Shown here: piece after piece, positions 46,991 to 59,273 of the stretch
How the letters are laid out: each line of letters begins with the position of its first letter
Position numbering within the stretch: position 1 is the stretch's first letter
Origin: Rhexocercosporidium sp. MPI-PUGE-AT-0058
Taxonomy: Eukaryota > Ascomycota > Leotiomycetes > Helotiales
DNA: 64,000 nt
Reading direction: 5' to 3'
NCBI GenBank assembly: GCA_020746875.1
Contig: JAGTJL010000001.1
Span: forward strand, 124,001-188,000
Made by a program: the position numbers and the translations under genes
The notes under the pieces: generated by a model
The model's input: only the letters and a program-made list of their open reading frames with translations
Databases searched by the model: none
What the model was told of the DNA's origin: nothing

Positions 46991-49504
46991 GCGAGAATGT
47001 CGACACGAAACGAGATGGTGATGTGCGGAGTGAAATGCTGTATGACGAGTATATATCAGCGTGCTGCGAGTTAATTTTAATTATTTTATGCGTGGTTTGA
47101 TATTTGGAGATACCTGTTCTAGTGTGTCGTTTAGATATGAGGTGGGACGTATCGACTATTGAGTATAGAACGAGCCTGAGTTTTGGCAGATAAGGCGCGA
47201 GCATAGTAGAAATACATCTCTGTCGTTTGTCTACATTCTTGTATATCAACTTTTGAAATATCGCGTTCCGCGATGTGCCTCTTTTCCTCAGCTGCAACTC
47301 TCAAGGAAAGTTCAGACAAATTCATGTCATATGACCAATCTCGGAATGTGGCAGTATTGCTTTACTTCAAAGGTGCTCATCAGTAAAGATTGCTAAGCTA
47401 CTAATACCAAGATCGTCCTAACGAACATCACCTTGAGAATTCTATTCTGTCGTGTAGATGGTACCAACTGAAACTCTGGTCCTCGCTGAATGAGTGCATG
47501 ATTACAGCCCGAGGAATGGCATGCAAGTATGTTGTTTCGTCGAGACATTTCGTATGTCGCCGATACTATAATATAGTCGATTTGAATTCTTTGGTCAAGA
47601 AATGTTCTTGTTACTGAATGAGAAGTTTATCGAAGCGGCGACAAGAAAAGTACTTTCAATCACCATCTGACTCCCGACTTGGTCGAGGGGAAGTGGCCTT
47701 CAAGTCATTATCTAGACGTGCTGAGATAGCCTGAGGCCTGCTAGTACTAGGAATTTTGTATGATGAGGCAATGTCGCGATGGTAGCTTAGATTCCCTGCA
47801 TGTGTCCCTTTTTTTGCCATGGCTGATACTTGGTATCAGTCTTATTGAATGGAGTCGAAGTTGAAAATGGTGTTAGCGGCGCTAACATTGAGTAAGCAGA
47901 GTATTAAGGCCTTGCGCCCTCTCTCGGCATAAACTCAACGTCATTGGCTATGACGGGAACTTCTGGTTGTCCATGTCAGGGATTGTGGGGAGGGTGGTTG
48001 ACTTGGGAGTATATAAATAAACAAGTGTGTACCCGCTGGAACCTTGAGAAGCAAAGAAAATATTACTATGGTCTGGCAGATTGAGTGGGAGCGAATGCTT
48101 AGGCAAGGAAGGATTGTTTTGATTTGTTCCTATTGTGGAGAAGAATGGCTGAATAATGGGGTGCGAAATTGTTGTCAACTTCCGTGTTGTTGTCACCCCT
48201 GAAATCTTCGCTTAGTGGCCTCGCTTATAGCTTGCTGGGGGTGGGGAGAGGGGATGGCAGGGTGGTCAGGAATGACATGACCCAGATTTTGTTCATTTGC
48301 GTACTGACAGGGCTGAAACGCTGAGGCTTTCTTTGCATACACTAGGACATTAGCAATGATTAGGAAGCCGTTAATTTTACCAAATATTATATCTTCCTTC
48401 GTGTCTCAAGGAATGAGGGCGTGGGGGTTGGCTTTGGAGGGACCTTCATACACATAGTGGCCGCGCCATGCACGGCCGAAACAGAAAATAGACACGAAGA
48501 GATTCGGACTCATAACTTGGTATAATCAGTCCGGCAGTAAGAATGAAGTACTGAGATCTTCCTATAAAGGTGGTGGAGCAGGAGAAAAGACTTCGGTCTC
48601 AGCTGTTGGACACAAAAAGAAGCGAATCCAAACCTATGAAACTCGAATTCCATATCCACAAGCTGTTTTGATTCAACATTTCGCAATTTATATTAAAATT
48701 ACATGTCGGATAGTATAGTTTGAGTTGACGGTATGTCCCCATGAGTAGCTGTTTGAGCGTATAGGGTTTGCCACTGGACACGAGCATTTGGCACTGGCAA
48801 GTTGTCATTTTCATATTTATTGTCCATTCATTCAAAACTCTATAAGACCTCAATTCAATACCACCAGTAACAACAAACCCATCCACTTGAGTTCGTCCCC
48901 CATCTGGGTGTCGATTGAAAATGTAAATCTGGGAGTTAATATCGATGTATTGAAAAGCCTTGTTCCTTCACTAAGTGTTCGGCATCGTTGCCTTGTCTAC
49001 CTTGCTTGATCTGAAAACTGTTGTCTCCTTCATTTAGGTTCTAGAACAGAAAATTTGCTTAGAAAGACTAGGCAGTTAGCTTCGAACGAGAAGTGTAACG
49101 ATCCATACGAACTTGATTATCAAGACTTCTTCTAGAATATTTTTGAAAGAGGCTTCCGGGTGCCCTCGCATGTATTGCGATCAATATTCCTTCTAGATGG
49201 GACGGACTTGGGGAAGAGCAAGTCGCATGGAGCTTGAAGTTCTTTTTCTGCAGCAATAAGCAGCATTCGGCACCGGATCGAGGAGTCTTGGTGGGTGGCG
49301 AAGGATTCAGCACGTGACCAAAGCTCGAACATAATCCAAACTTGGGCAAAGTGAGTAATTCAAAGAAACCTAGTAGCTCAATTATGAATAAGTCTTTCTA
49401 GTTCCCTCCATCTATTCAACGCCACTTGTATCCTCAGAAACTTGAAAAACGACGGTCGTGGCTGATTTGTAATGTGGCTTGCTCAGCTTCACGTGACGTT
49501 CTCC

Positions 49505-49519
49505 CCCCTTCCACCCCCT
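49505..49519 (+). promoter_or_regulatory. Pair of STRE-like CCCCT elements
   Basis: CCCCT occurs at 49505-49509 and 49515-49519, about 100 bp upstream of the TATA box of a heat-shock gene. CCCCT is the binding core of Msn2/4-type stress regulators; use here is inferred from position. Confidence 0.45.
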
Positions 49520-49617
49520 TCGCGCTGCCACGAGAAGGCACTCGCACGACTTCGTAATCGCGATTTCTCACCAAGAGGATTGCGTCTTCAGCTCAGCCTA
49601 GAGGGCAAGAAACCATG

Positions 49618-49624
49618 TATATAA
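49618..49624 (+). promoter_or_regulatory. TATA box of the Hsp30 gene
   Basis: TATATAA about 180 bp before the start codon, as expected for a strongly inducible stress gene. Confidence 0.6.
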
Positions 49625-49802
49625 CAGCAGCTGAGAACGACCTTAAGCCTTCCTTTCTCCACTCAGAAACACAATCATACAATCAGATCTCCCATCACAC
49701 ATCTATCTCCTCAATCAGTTCAAATCCTCAAAGATTCCTTCTCAAATCTCAAACACTTCCACGCAAATAAACACAAACAGAAAAAGAAATAGAAACGTCA
49801 AA

Positions 49803-50510
49803 ATGCCTTTCTTCCCACAAACATACCTGCCCACCGAGGCCGCTCTCTTCCAGCTCCTCTCCGAGCTCGACCAGCCTCAGCAAAAGCAGCAGCAACAACA
49901 ACAACACCCATGCGTCCGCCGCGTCCACAGACCCCAAACTTTCACACCCCGTTTCGACGTAACCGAGACCAACGAAGCATATGAGCTCTACGGCGAAGTT
50001 CCCGGTCTGCAGCAATCCGATCTCGACATCCAGTTCGCCGATGCCCAAACCCTCATCATCAAAGGCAAGACTGAGCGACAACTGAACACACACACCGCCG
50101 CCGCCGCCGCCGCCGCCGCTCCAGAAGTCGAAGCCGAGCAAACCGTTCAAGCTGACGCAGAGACTTCGTCTCAGAAATCTGCACTCAGCGCAACAGTCGA
50201 AGACGACTACGATGAGGCTGATACCCCTCTCGCCACTCCAGCCAGTGCTAGCACTTCCACTTCCACCGCCGGCCCATCAGCAGCCGAGAAGGGCAAGCAG
50301 CCCGAGTCAGCTACTGTCCTCGAGACCGCGGCGACACCAAGACCCAGATACTGGGTTGCTGAGCGCAAGGTGGGAGAGTTCGCCCGCAGCTTCACATTCG
50401 AGCAGCGGATCGAGCAGGATTTCGTGACGGCGGGTCTGAAGAATGGGGTCTTGCACGTGGTGGTTCCCAAGAGCTTGAAGGCGAAGAGGGTCGCTGTTAG
50501 TGTTTTGTAG
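49803..50510 (+). CDS. hsp30: Hsp30-type small heat-shock protein
   Basis: ATP-independent chaperone that binds unfolding proteins, 235 residues, no intron. A polyglutamine tract lies near residues 25-35. The alpha-crystallin domain is split: strands TPRFDVTETNEAYELYGEVP to LIIKGKTER lie at about 47-92, then an insertion of roughly 85 residues with an eight-Ala run, acidic stretches and Ser/Thr/Pro, then the second half FARSFTFEQRIEQDFVTAGL ... NGVLHVVVPK. Such an insertion is known in filamentous-fungal Hsp30 proteins. The final IXI-like anchor is RVAVSVL. It has a TATA box and STRE-like sites upstream. Identification is strong; paralogue identity is not resolved. Confidence 0.93.
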   Translation: MPFFPQTYLPTEAALFQLLSELDQPQQKQQQQQQHPCVRRVHRPQTFTPRFDVTETNEAYELYGEVPGLQQSDLDIQFADAQTLIIKGKTERQLNTHTAAAAAAAAPEVEAEQTVQADAETSSQKSALSATVEDDYDEADTPLATPASASTSTSTAGPSAAEKGKQPESATVLETAATPRPRYWVAERKVGEFARSFTFEQRIEQDFVTAGLKNGVLHVVVPKSLKAKRVAVSVL

Positions 50511-51032
50511 AGAGCCTTGGGACTACTCTGAGAGAATCGGATTGGTTATTCGGTCACCTCTGTGAGGAATTTGGAGGAGATGGGGCTGGAACTTGTAATT
50601 TCTTGTGTTGCATAGCAAGGAGTTTAGACGTTTGCATGGCTGGCTAGATAGGACGCTCGTTAATTGATTATTCTTGAAAACAATAGATCTTTTTCCGCAT
50701 ATGAACAGTGAAAGTGATAATGTGATTTCTCTATTCTCTATCAGTGGGACTAGACCTCATCGGTCTTGAAAAGCTGTGCTACTTTGCCTGAGACATCACA
50801 CCTCTCAAGGAATGACTCCAAGTTTTCGTGAAATAGGGCCATGGCAGTAAGTCAAGCCACAGACCTCAACCTTCACTCAGGGTTGACATATAACAAAGCT
50901 AGGAAAATCGAACCAGATAAAACACCCCTGTCACAAAGATCATGCGAAGTACAGTACAGTACGTACTGTATATATATAACTACTCCACCGCAACGAGAAC
51001 CACCAGCCATCCACAAGTGACCTGCATCTCCT
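50511..51032. other. Intergenic between convergent genes
   Basis: About 520 bp. It includes a palindromic cluster at 50948-50972, made of overlapping GTACAGTAC/GTACTGTA units, followed by alternating TA. No gene seen. Confidence 0.5.
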
Positions 51033-53843
51033 CTACCCCGACCGTTTCCTCTTCGGCGGTCTTTCCTCCTCGTCACACGCATCAGCACCTCGCTTCCTCG
51101 ACTTAGACCTCGTCGAAGCTCCGTAGTCCGGTGCCGGATTCCTCGTAGATCGAGGATTGATTTGCGTTGACATCGTCGGACTAGTCTGGAGAGGTGGCGT
51201 TCGAGGCAAACCTCTTCCAGGAGGTCGTTGTCTCGGAGAGGGAAAGGGTGATTCGTGAGGCGTGCGTTCGGGTATCGAACTCGGACCATCACTTCTTCTC
51301 CTGGATGAGACGCTTTTCAATGACTCATTTCCACTACTCAAGCTTGAGTCATTTGAAAAAGAAGTCAAATTCGAGCTCTGGCTTTGAGTTCTCGCTGATT
51401 TAGCCACCGATGCCCTTTTGACTGGGTGCGGGAAAAGGTTGTACTCCCTCTCTTCGTGATTGTCAGGTATAGGCACTGGCTTTGCAGTAGGAGGCCGTGG
51501 AATATCGCTGGGATCAGGACCTGGAAAAGGAGGTCCTTGTGGCCAGCCATCTTCGCCTTGGACTGTCCCGTCTGGAGCAACCGTAGTACCTCTAAGACGG
51601 ATGACCTCGTTTCGGACAGCTGTGATCATGCCACCAAGTCGAAGGCATTCGGCACGCAGACGGTCACGAACACCTTCGAGCTCATCTCTGTCTTCATTTG
51701 AATGCTCGAGATCCTGTTCCAGTTGTTGGATCTGGATCTGTAAAGACTCTGTTCTCGATTCTGCGATTTCTAATCTCTCCTCCGCGAGTCGTGCTCTTGT
51801 TTCTGCTGCCTTCAATCTCGCATTTGCGGCTCTGAGCTGGTCTGATAGTTCCTTGTTTCGTTTCCTCTCATCCTCCAGACGTCTTTTGGAGGCATGGATT
51901 TCCTTCTCATCCCTTTGCGTTTGCCGTTCCCATTGATCGAGGTTCTTTCGATAGTCGTCCTCCAGCTCCCTCAGTAGCCGCTCCAACTCGGTAACATGAG
52001 CCAATGCCTCATCCCGTTGCGCGATAACTCGACTGAGCTCCTGTAACGCCAAGTCGTCCGTTGGACTATTCGCATGTCTCGCAAGACAATCATCCAACGC
52101 CATCTGGAGCTCCCTTGCCGCGTCATTTGCCTTTTCGAGCTCGGCCTGCAAAATCGAAAGTCGGCTCAGCGCAGCATCCTTCTCCTCTCTTATATGCACC
52201 AAGTCTCCAACAGTGATATTGCCGTGCCTCACAAGACCCATCGATATCTGGTGCGCTGCGCTCAGCTCCCGCTCTAACTTGGCGACTTGGATGCGGACAG
52301 TCTCCCTCTCGATCCTGAGTCTGTTTTGAGTCCGCCTAGAGTCCTCCGACTTCTCGCGTTCAGCCATGGCCGCATGCTTTGCAGCCTCCAAGGACTGTTG
52401 GAGCTCGCCGACCACATCGTTTGCTGTTTCGGCGGCAGAGTGTGCAATTGCATTTTCCTCCTCCAGGGCTTTGATTTCGGCTCGTGCTGCATCTCTCTCA
52501 TGCTGGGCCTTTGCTGCTGCCGCGACGGCGTGTTCCAATTCCTCTTGGAGGAACTCAATTTCTTTCCGCTCGGCTTCACACGTGTTGGTCTCGCTTGTTT
52601 TGAGATTCGCTTGCATCTGCTCCTGTATTTCCTTTCGGCGGATTTCAGCCTGGAGTTGTGCCTCCCTCGCTCGGCTTTCTTTGGCGGCTGCTTCGAGGAT
52701 ATGCATTCGTTGGTGTGCACCATTCCGTTCTGCTGTTCTTGTTGCCAGAGTCTTGCGAGCTTCTTCATTCTGTTGGATTGCGGAATCGCGCTCAGCTCGA
52801 GCGAGTAGGAGCTGCGCTTCGCAGTCCTCATTGAAACACGAAGCTGGCTTGGTGAGAGGGCTTTCGTCGATACGTTGACTGGTACGAAGCTCCTGCCTCT
52901 CCTGCTGTCTCGCCACCTCGTCCGTACCTTCAGGCTTTCCAATACCAACACCCTGATCTTCCAAAGCATCGAGTTGAGTCTCCAGCCTGTTCCTCTGACT
53001 TTGAAGACCATTCAGCTGCTGAACAACCGCCCCGTATCCAAACATCAACGTATCCAACCTCTCCCTTAGATCAGCATTCTCATCTACCAGCGCATCACGA
53101 TCTGCCTCAACAGTTCTTGTCTCTGCTCTCGCTGCATTCAGCTCCGCGAGAATCTCACCTTCCACAAACTTAGGATCGAGGCTCATTTTCAACAGCGGAA
53201 TCTGCGTCAGGTAATCACCTTCGCGGTGGATGTTACAAGAGAGACAATCACGATCAGACGCAACGGTGCCTCGTCCAGTCATCATATCCTGGAGGTCGTC
53301 ATCTCCTCCACTAGGGAAATATGATAGCAACTCCCCTACCCTCCGCTCCAGGTTCTGTACTCGCACGAAATATACATCATGTTCGCTTGTTAGGATAGAA
53401 ACATCTTCTCTCTCGGAGCCTTGCTCATGGAGTATACCTAGCGGTACCTCATTCGGTCTCTCAAGAGGATTCGTAAAGGTGCCGCTAGATTCCAGAATGA
53501 CTTCTTTCAGAGTTCGCAATTGTTCCTTCAAGGCGCGTACTTGTTCCCGGCATCTGAAACTCTCTCCTTCGTCGTCCATTATAACGCCCTTGTTTGGAAT
53601 GAGATTGCTCTGCGAATGGACGTCCTCGGGGTCCGTTTCGGGATCGTGCAGTGGGGTTCCAGATTGGCTTTCCATCATACGGTCGTGGGAATTCGGAACG
53701 ATCCCCATATCGGATCGATTCATCTGTGCAGATCTGACGAGATACCGTGTCGTAACGTCGCCGATGAAGTTCTTGGATAACTCGCCCCGGGCTTGGGGAC
53801 GTTGCTTTGGTCCATTGTGTTTGGTGAAAGGAAATCGCGTCAA
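51033..53843 (-). CDS. Large coiled-coil protein with basic C-terminus
   Basis: 936 residues in a single exon. Residues about 90-130 and 235-720 are heptad-rich and strongly charged (many Glu, Lys, Arg, Gln, Ala with spaced Leu; for example RVGELL, ALEEENAIAH, LEQDLEHSNEDRDEL), predicting long coiled coils. A C-x2-C pair (CLSCNIH) occurs near residue 205. The last 150 residues are Ser/Pro-rich and disordered, ending in two basic clusters (SRKRG and PPKRKRSG) that look like a bipartite nuclear signal. I recognise no named family; structural or chromatin-scaffold roles are possible but unsupported. The start may instead be the Met of MNRSDMGIV, about 40 residues downstream. Confidence 0.82.
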   Translation of the reverse strand: MTRFPFTKHNGPKQRPQARGELSKNFIGDVTTRYLVRSAQMNRSDMGIVPNSHDRMMESQSGTPLHDPETDPEDVHSQSNLIPNKGVIMDDEGESFRCREQVRALKEQLRTLKEVILESSGTFTNPLERPNEVPLGILHEQGSEREDVSILTSEHDVYFVRVQNLERRVGELLSYFPSGGDDDLQDMMTGRGTVASDRDCLSCNIHREGDYLTQIPLLKMSLDPKFVEGEILAELNAARAETRTVEADRDALVDENADLRERLDTLMFGYGAVVQQLNGLQSQRNRLETQLDALEDQGVGIGKPEGTDEVARQQERQELRTSQRIDESPLTKPASCFNEDCEAQLLLARAERDSAIQQNEEARKTLATRTAERNGAHQRMHILEAAAKESRAREAQLQAEIRRKEIQEQMQANLKTSETNTCEAERKEIEFLQEELEHAVAAAAKAQHERDAARAEIKALEEENAIAHSAAETANDVVGELQQSLEAAKHAAMAEREKSEDSRRTQNRLRIERETVRIQVAKLERELSAAHQISMGLVRHGNITVGDLVHIREEKDAALSRLSILQAELEKANDAARELQMALDDCLARHANSPTDDLALQELSRVIAQRDEALAHVTELERLLRELEDDYRKNLDQWERQTQRDEKEIHASKRRLEDERKRNKELSDQLRAANARLKAAETRARLAEERLEIAESRTESLQIQIQQLEQDLEHSNEDRDELEGVRDRLRAECLRLGGMITAVRNEVIRLRGTTVAPDGTVQGEDGWPQGPPFPGPDPSDIPRPPTAKPVPIPDNHEEREYNLFPHPVKRASVAKSARTQSQSSNLTSFSNDSSLSSGNESLKSVSSRRRSDGPSSIPERTPHESPFPSPRQRPPGRGLPRTPPLQTSPTMSTQINPRSTRNPAPDYGASTRSKSRKRGADACDEEERPPKRKRSG

Positions 53844-55918
53844 AGAAATTTACGAGTGTGCCTTATTCATGGGACAAAGGAACTAGCTGAACACAGCTTC
53901 GCTCCTCGCATATACCCACAACCAGATGATTACGAATCCTGTTGCTGTTTGGGCCAATGCGGGATTGAAATGCTATGTAATTCCCGTGTGATTTTCCTGT
54001 GCTTGAGGCGGTGGACAAAGCACGGAACACAACATTAGGGAGAAGGCCTCTCCAGAACGCTGACGACAAGAACAACGTGACTGAATGTATTCCCATCTTT
54101 CCCGATAAGAAAAATAACCATTGAGCAGGAAAGACATTGTAAAATCATACCAACAGCAGGCCACCAAGCTGAATACCAAGATACTCCTCACATAACATCA
54201 CACAGCACGGGCGATTTTTTCCAAAGAAACGTATCGTTGCAGGGGCCAGCTGGATGACGAAAGAATTTAAAGCATTCATTGTGGAGAAAATGGAAGGTCA
54301 GTGGAGGTTGAGAGGACTGGACTGGCCTTGGACCAGGGTGCTCACGTCCAAGGATTCCGACTACATTTATTTAACCACGGGCACTGAATGTCAACAGCAT
54401 CCGCATCCGCATCCGCATCCACATTCGCATGCGCTTCACTTCGTTTCGTTTCGATCTGTTCTGTTTCTTTTGTACTGCACTGTACTGTATACAATTTATC
54501 TATCATGTATACAAGTCTTTTCTTGTTCCTCAGAGGAGGGGGGCGTGAGTGTCAGTCAGGGTTCGATTGATAAACCTTTTCGTGCCCCAAAAACTCCAAA
54601 AGCTGCTGTTGATGATGACTTGAATCAAGCTCGCTTGTCCATATTTATATATATACCCCTACACACGCGCACGAGAATGCCGGGGCTTCTCCGTTTCGGC
54701 TAGCACCTTACTCTCTCTCTCTCTCCGTCGAAGGATGGGTCGAAGGAAACGGAGGTACGGTCTGCGGTACGGTTTTAAAAGGACAGGTAGGATAGGAGAT
54801 AGGATTATGAGTCTGTGTTCAAACAACAGTGCATTGCTTTGATTTGATTTGCTTTATACCAATACATACAGACGCCTGATCCTCTTGCCTACCTACCTAC
54901 CTACGCTAACTCGTACCTCAATCCACTTCATCACCACGACCACGAGCCTTGCCACGCTCCATCCACCATTTAGACCGAGGCCGTGAACAGGGATTACCCT
55001 AGGTCTCCCTTCTTCCACTCGACACTGCTACTAACCGGATCATGACGACCTCATTCCAGAATCGGTGTTTAGGTCAGGGCACAAATCCGCCGAACACGCG
55101 TCCTTGCTCATCCCGAGACACCCGTCCACCAAGCCTCAAACTTCCTCATCTGCTTCATTCCCCTCGACCCCTCAAAATCAAATATTAAGATCCACCTCAT
55201 CCATGGCAGTCCATTCATCACGCGCGATATCCAAAATCCAGTGCCCAAATCTCACAAACAAGCAATCCAAGAAGTCCATAAAGTCTTAGAAGTCCAAAGA
55301 ATCCCAGAACGGATATATTCCAAACGATAGCATGGGTATAGGTATCAAAGCAGTCCGAATCCGCCCACCCCGTCTCGAAATCCCAATCATCGTAGCCCGT
55401 ACTGAAGAAAGAAATCACATACATAAAAGAGCATTCCGTACAGATCATAAAAAAGCACAAAATCGATTGTAAAACGAGTTGAGAAAAGAAAAAAAAAGTC
55501 TTCTTAAAGAACTATGCAAATGTAATAATGCAAGGCCTAAACGAATGGAGTTTGGCTGTCTTCCTGTGCTGTAATGATGCTGCAAATGCTTGGAACGAAT
55601 GCTCTGTTGTGCAATAACACAAACAGGTTGAGTGGTAAGAGTGGAGTAAGGAACGAAGCAATGTCAATGTCAAAGTTTCAAAACGCCTAAAAATGCAACC
55701 GCATTCGCAACTACCCAACCAAGTCCTTCCGGTCTTGGGATTCCATCGTAGCGGAGAACTCCCCCATGCGATTCGATCATCAGTCGTATATTCGTTAAAG
55801 TCGTGTCGTGGCGTACTGAAAAACGCGGGTATCATATGAAGAAGTAATGTGTATTTACACAGAATCCTGTATGTCTGCTCCCTGGCTGACTGGCTCCCAC
55901 TGGGTGACTCGATCCGAT
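53844..55918. other. Intergenic, no gene seen
   Basis: 2.1 kb between the coiled-coil gene and the 3' end of the C2H2 gene. It includes a CATCCG repeat near 54398-54430, a TACTGTAT palindrome near 54480, CT-repeats near 54710 and CCTA repeats near 54890. Confidence 0.5.
54398..54430. repeat. CATCCG microsatellite
   Basis: About five copies of CATCCG with decay at the right end, in gene-free DNA. Confidence 0.8.
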
Positions 55919-58157
55919 CTAATAAGCCGCCGTCACCTGCTTTGAGTCTTCAGCCGTGGCCACAGCTACTAATGCTTCTAGCCTGCCCATATCCCTATTC
56001 GATTTCGGGATTTGCTCGTGCTGTTGTACCTGGTGTTGATGTGCACCTGGTCCGTACGTATACGCACCTTCTGCACCATTTGGTGGAGCATAGTTTGTGT
56101 ATCCGTTTGGTGGGCCACCATTTCTTGGATCATGCTGTTGGAGCCCATTTCGATTCTCAACCCAACCATTAGCGTGAACTATGCCAGGATTGTACTCGCC
56201 CATTGTTGAGCTGCTGGGTGTTCCAGGAATTCCACCTTCGGAACCGCTTGACTCTGCTGGGGACGTTCTCTGGACTGGTTGTTGCGCGTTTGGTTGACTG
56301 ATTGGACCATGATACCAGCCTTGACGCTTTGCTTCCCTCGGGGTGACTGGTGCCACGGGAGCACTGACATGATGAGTGTGCTGAGGATACCCGCCACTGG
56401 TTTGCGGTCGAGCTAGATATGTGGATTCCTCGAAACGAACTGCTGGTTGTTGCCGAACTTGTTCACGAGCTGTGAGTACTGCTCTGTTGGCCTCATTTGC
56501 CCACTGACTAGCGGCATCCGTGGGCGGGGTGCCTTGCGCCAGATCCAGACGGTTCATGTTTCGTTGTATACCCTGATCCCAATGCTGACTCGTTGGTCTC
56601 TCACGCGTGTAGTCCATCGGGGGGCGACTGGGTGTGTCGATCACCATTGGGCTGGGTTGTCGGTGGACGGGAGTAGTAGGTCTAGGAAGTGGATCGAAAC
56701 TCTCAATACCTGGAAGACGCATAGGTTGGCTGGGAACGATAGGAGGCTGAGGCAATGGTCCAGTGGCGTAGTGATTAGGAGTCGTGACATTTTGCAGACG
56801 ACTCGTATACTGTTCCATCGCTGGCCGAGAATCCGGATGCCACGTTCTGCGCCTGGCTTCATAATCCGCAGCACTGATAGATTCCCGTCGAGACCAACCA
56901 CTGGTGGAAGTCGTAGGGCTTGATATCATACTACCTGAGGGCGAGAACGAACCCATATTGGAGTGATTCATGCCAAGAGAAGGTGGGTTGAAAGCACCTC
57001 CATGCGGTGATTGGAATGGATTACCTGCGGACGGGACCGAAAGTCTTCTTCCAGGTGTACGATGACCAGCGTATATACTAGCCGTGCGAGAATGAGTCGA
57101 CCCGGGCGATTGCATCCCGGATGCCCAATGAGGGCTATTCTGGCCAGTCGAGAAGGTGGCGGAGGTAGGTGTGCTGAAGCCTGGGGATTGCTGGCGATAG
57201 GATTCCTGACGATAGTAACCACTCGATGGGCTGTCTGGCCGATATATTTCCTGCGAGAATCGGTTCCGACCGTCTGCCATTACCAAGGGTGGTGGGCGTC
57301 TTCTCATATCATCACGATTGCCATAAATCGATCCAGCTGAACTAATGCTGGTCATGCTAGACATAGATAGAGAGTTCCGCTGATGTCCACGGCCTTGGCT
57401 AGTCTGACTTCCTGCCGTCGATGCTCTTGATCTCCCTGGGGGCCTGACCCTATCCGTCCGCACTTGTCTCTGAAATCTTGTTCCGGTGGCAGCTAGTGAT
57501 TCTGGTGGGATGTCTTCATTCTGATGGACGGTCTGGGCATGTTGTCGTAGATTATCGAGTCGGGAGAATCGGCGAGAGCAGTGACACTGGAATGGTCGTT
57601 CCCCGGTGTGTTTTCTACAGAAGTTAGAGACGAACTGGAAACCATGATGAACTGCCTGCCTACCTTATATGCCGGGCAAGATGCTCACTTCGGGTGAAGC
57701 TTAGATTGCAAGGCGGGTAGTCCTGGCAATAGAACCTTTGTGACTTTCCCTTCTTTTTTGAAGATCTACTTCCATCTGCGTTCACGCTTGCCTCGTCATC
57801 CGATCCATCTTCTCCATTATCGTCCGAATCCATATCTACATCTGCTGAATCTCGGGACTTGGCGGAGTACTGCGAGTCGCCGCGAGTTAGGCCCGTTTGG
57901 GATGGTTCTTCATTCGAAGATGTTGGCGTAGGAGGTATGAAGGGTGACGAGGCCGGAGGCAGTGGTCTCTGACTGTCCAGACCAAAGTTGGCCCTTGTTG
58001 GGGTTCTCGCGTCGTCTCGAGCCATGATAGAATGGAGTTGTTGTGAGCTTGGTGCAGTGCTTGGACGTGGGGTTAGAGGATTTGTTTCTTCGCCATTGCG
58101 ACCGTGAGGATCGGAGACGAGGGTTGTATTTACTGCGGAGAAGGTAGTGGAAGTCAT
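55919..58157 (-). CDS. Two-finger C2H2 transcription regulator
   Basis: 729 residues in two exons, 57664-58157 and 55919-57614, joined over a 49-nt intron (GTAGGC..CTGTAG) that splits the codon for Arg165 between the fingers. Finger 1 is C144-x5-C150-x12-H163-x3-H167 ([17 protein letters not shown]), the linker is TGERPFQ, and finger 2 is C175-x1-C177-x12-H190-x4-H195 ([16 protein letters not shown]). A C-x-C second finger of this kind is typical of fungal Csp-1/Usv1/Rgm1-like regulators, which act on metabolism, stress and clock-controlled genes. An acidic and Ser-rich segment precedes the fingers. The long C-terminal part is Ser/Pro/Gln-rich with no second domain, ending near DSKQVTAAY. The 5' flank contains no other gene to the window end. 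Confidence 0.9.
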
Positions 58158-58427
58158 TGTGGTGGTCGCTTGTGGGCCGGTCGAGTCTGAGTATAAATGA
58201 CGGAAGAGGCTGGGGATCGTCGGCGGGATGGCGGGGGCGACACTATTCCCAGGAGGTCGGAGGGGAAAGTTGGACGAGGTCGGAGAGATGAGGAGAATGA
58301 ACTATCGACACACCAAAGATGCATGCGATGGGTTGTTCAGTGTTTGTCGTCGGCCTGGATCAGGATCAGGATCAGGTACGATGCGTGTGGTGCGGAGGCT
58401 GGGAGGGCTGAGCCGCAATCCAATGAA

Positions 58428-58458
58428 TGGTGGTGGTGGTGGTGGTGGTGTTGGTGGG
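58428..58458. repeat. GGT trinucleotide repeat
   Basis: About nine GGT units with slight decay at the right end. Confidence 0.85.
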
Positions 58459-58639
58459 TGGTTTGTTTCACAGTCTCAGCTTGATCAGCAGTAATAAGAA
58501 GGCTTGATTCGAGCGAGTCCTTCCTTTGTGTATTCTGCCGGCGAGTATGAACGGGCCTGTTGGTGATCCTCGTAGATGGCGATGCTTACGATGGATGTTA
58601 TCCGTGATCGATAAGACGAGGGCGGGGGGAGAGCAGGAC

Positions 58640-58682
58640 AGGACGAGACGAGACGGGAGACGAGACGAGACGAGACGAGATA
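58640..58682. repeat. GACGA pentanucleotide repeat
   Basis: Tandem GACGA/GAGAC units with one interruption (GGGA), in the leader region of the C2H2 gene. Confidence 0.85.
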
Positions 58683-59273
58683 TGCGACCGGGAGAATTCG
58701 CCGTGGCAGGAAGGGGACGGGCTGCCTGAGGAGGGGGGTAAGACGAACGGTAATCGACAGCAAGGATTAGTCTTCGCTGCTAGGGACACGGTGAAGTGGT
58801 GTGTCGGGGGGTGACGAGGAGCGGTTCGAAGTGAGGTTATTGATGTATTGAGAAGTGGTGGTGAGGTGAGAGAGGGAGGATGGTCGTCGGTGGTAAAAAA
58901 TGGGTGGGTGATAGTGGTGAGATGGGGCGACCCAAGGAAAGGAGAGTCCAGATCGGATGTTGGGATGTCGGATGGCGAGAGAGAGAGGGAGAGATGAGAT
59001 AGGATGGGCGAGATCTGCAGCTGCAGGATATGCAGAAGAGGAGAAAGGGTAGAGAGGAGAGAGGAGGAGGAGGAGAGGAGTGGAGAGGAGAGGAGAGGAG
59101 GGTGGAAGGTGGAAGGTGTACCGCGCTGCACTGCGGACTTCTTTGCTTGGTGGAGGAAGAGGAGGAGCAGTAGGAGTAAGAGGAGTAAGAAGAGGAGCAG
59201 GAGGAGGAGCAGGAGGAGCAGCAGGGCAGGACTCGAGACTCAGGACAAGTCAGGGCAAGAACAGGGCAGGGCA

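Larger units (their letters stand above)
46991..49802. other. Intergenic, promoter of the Hsp30 gene at its right end
   Basis: 2.8 kb. Short frames only, none recognisable. The last 300 bp hold stress-type promoter elements annotated separately, then a CA/AT-rich leader before the start codon. Confidence 0.5.
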
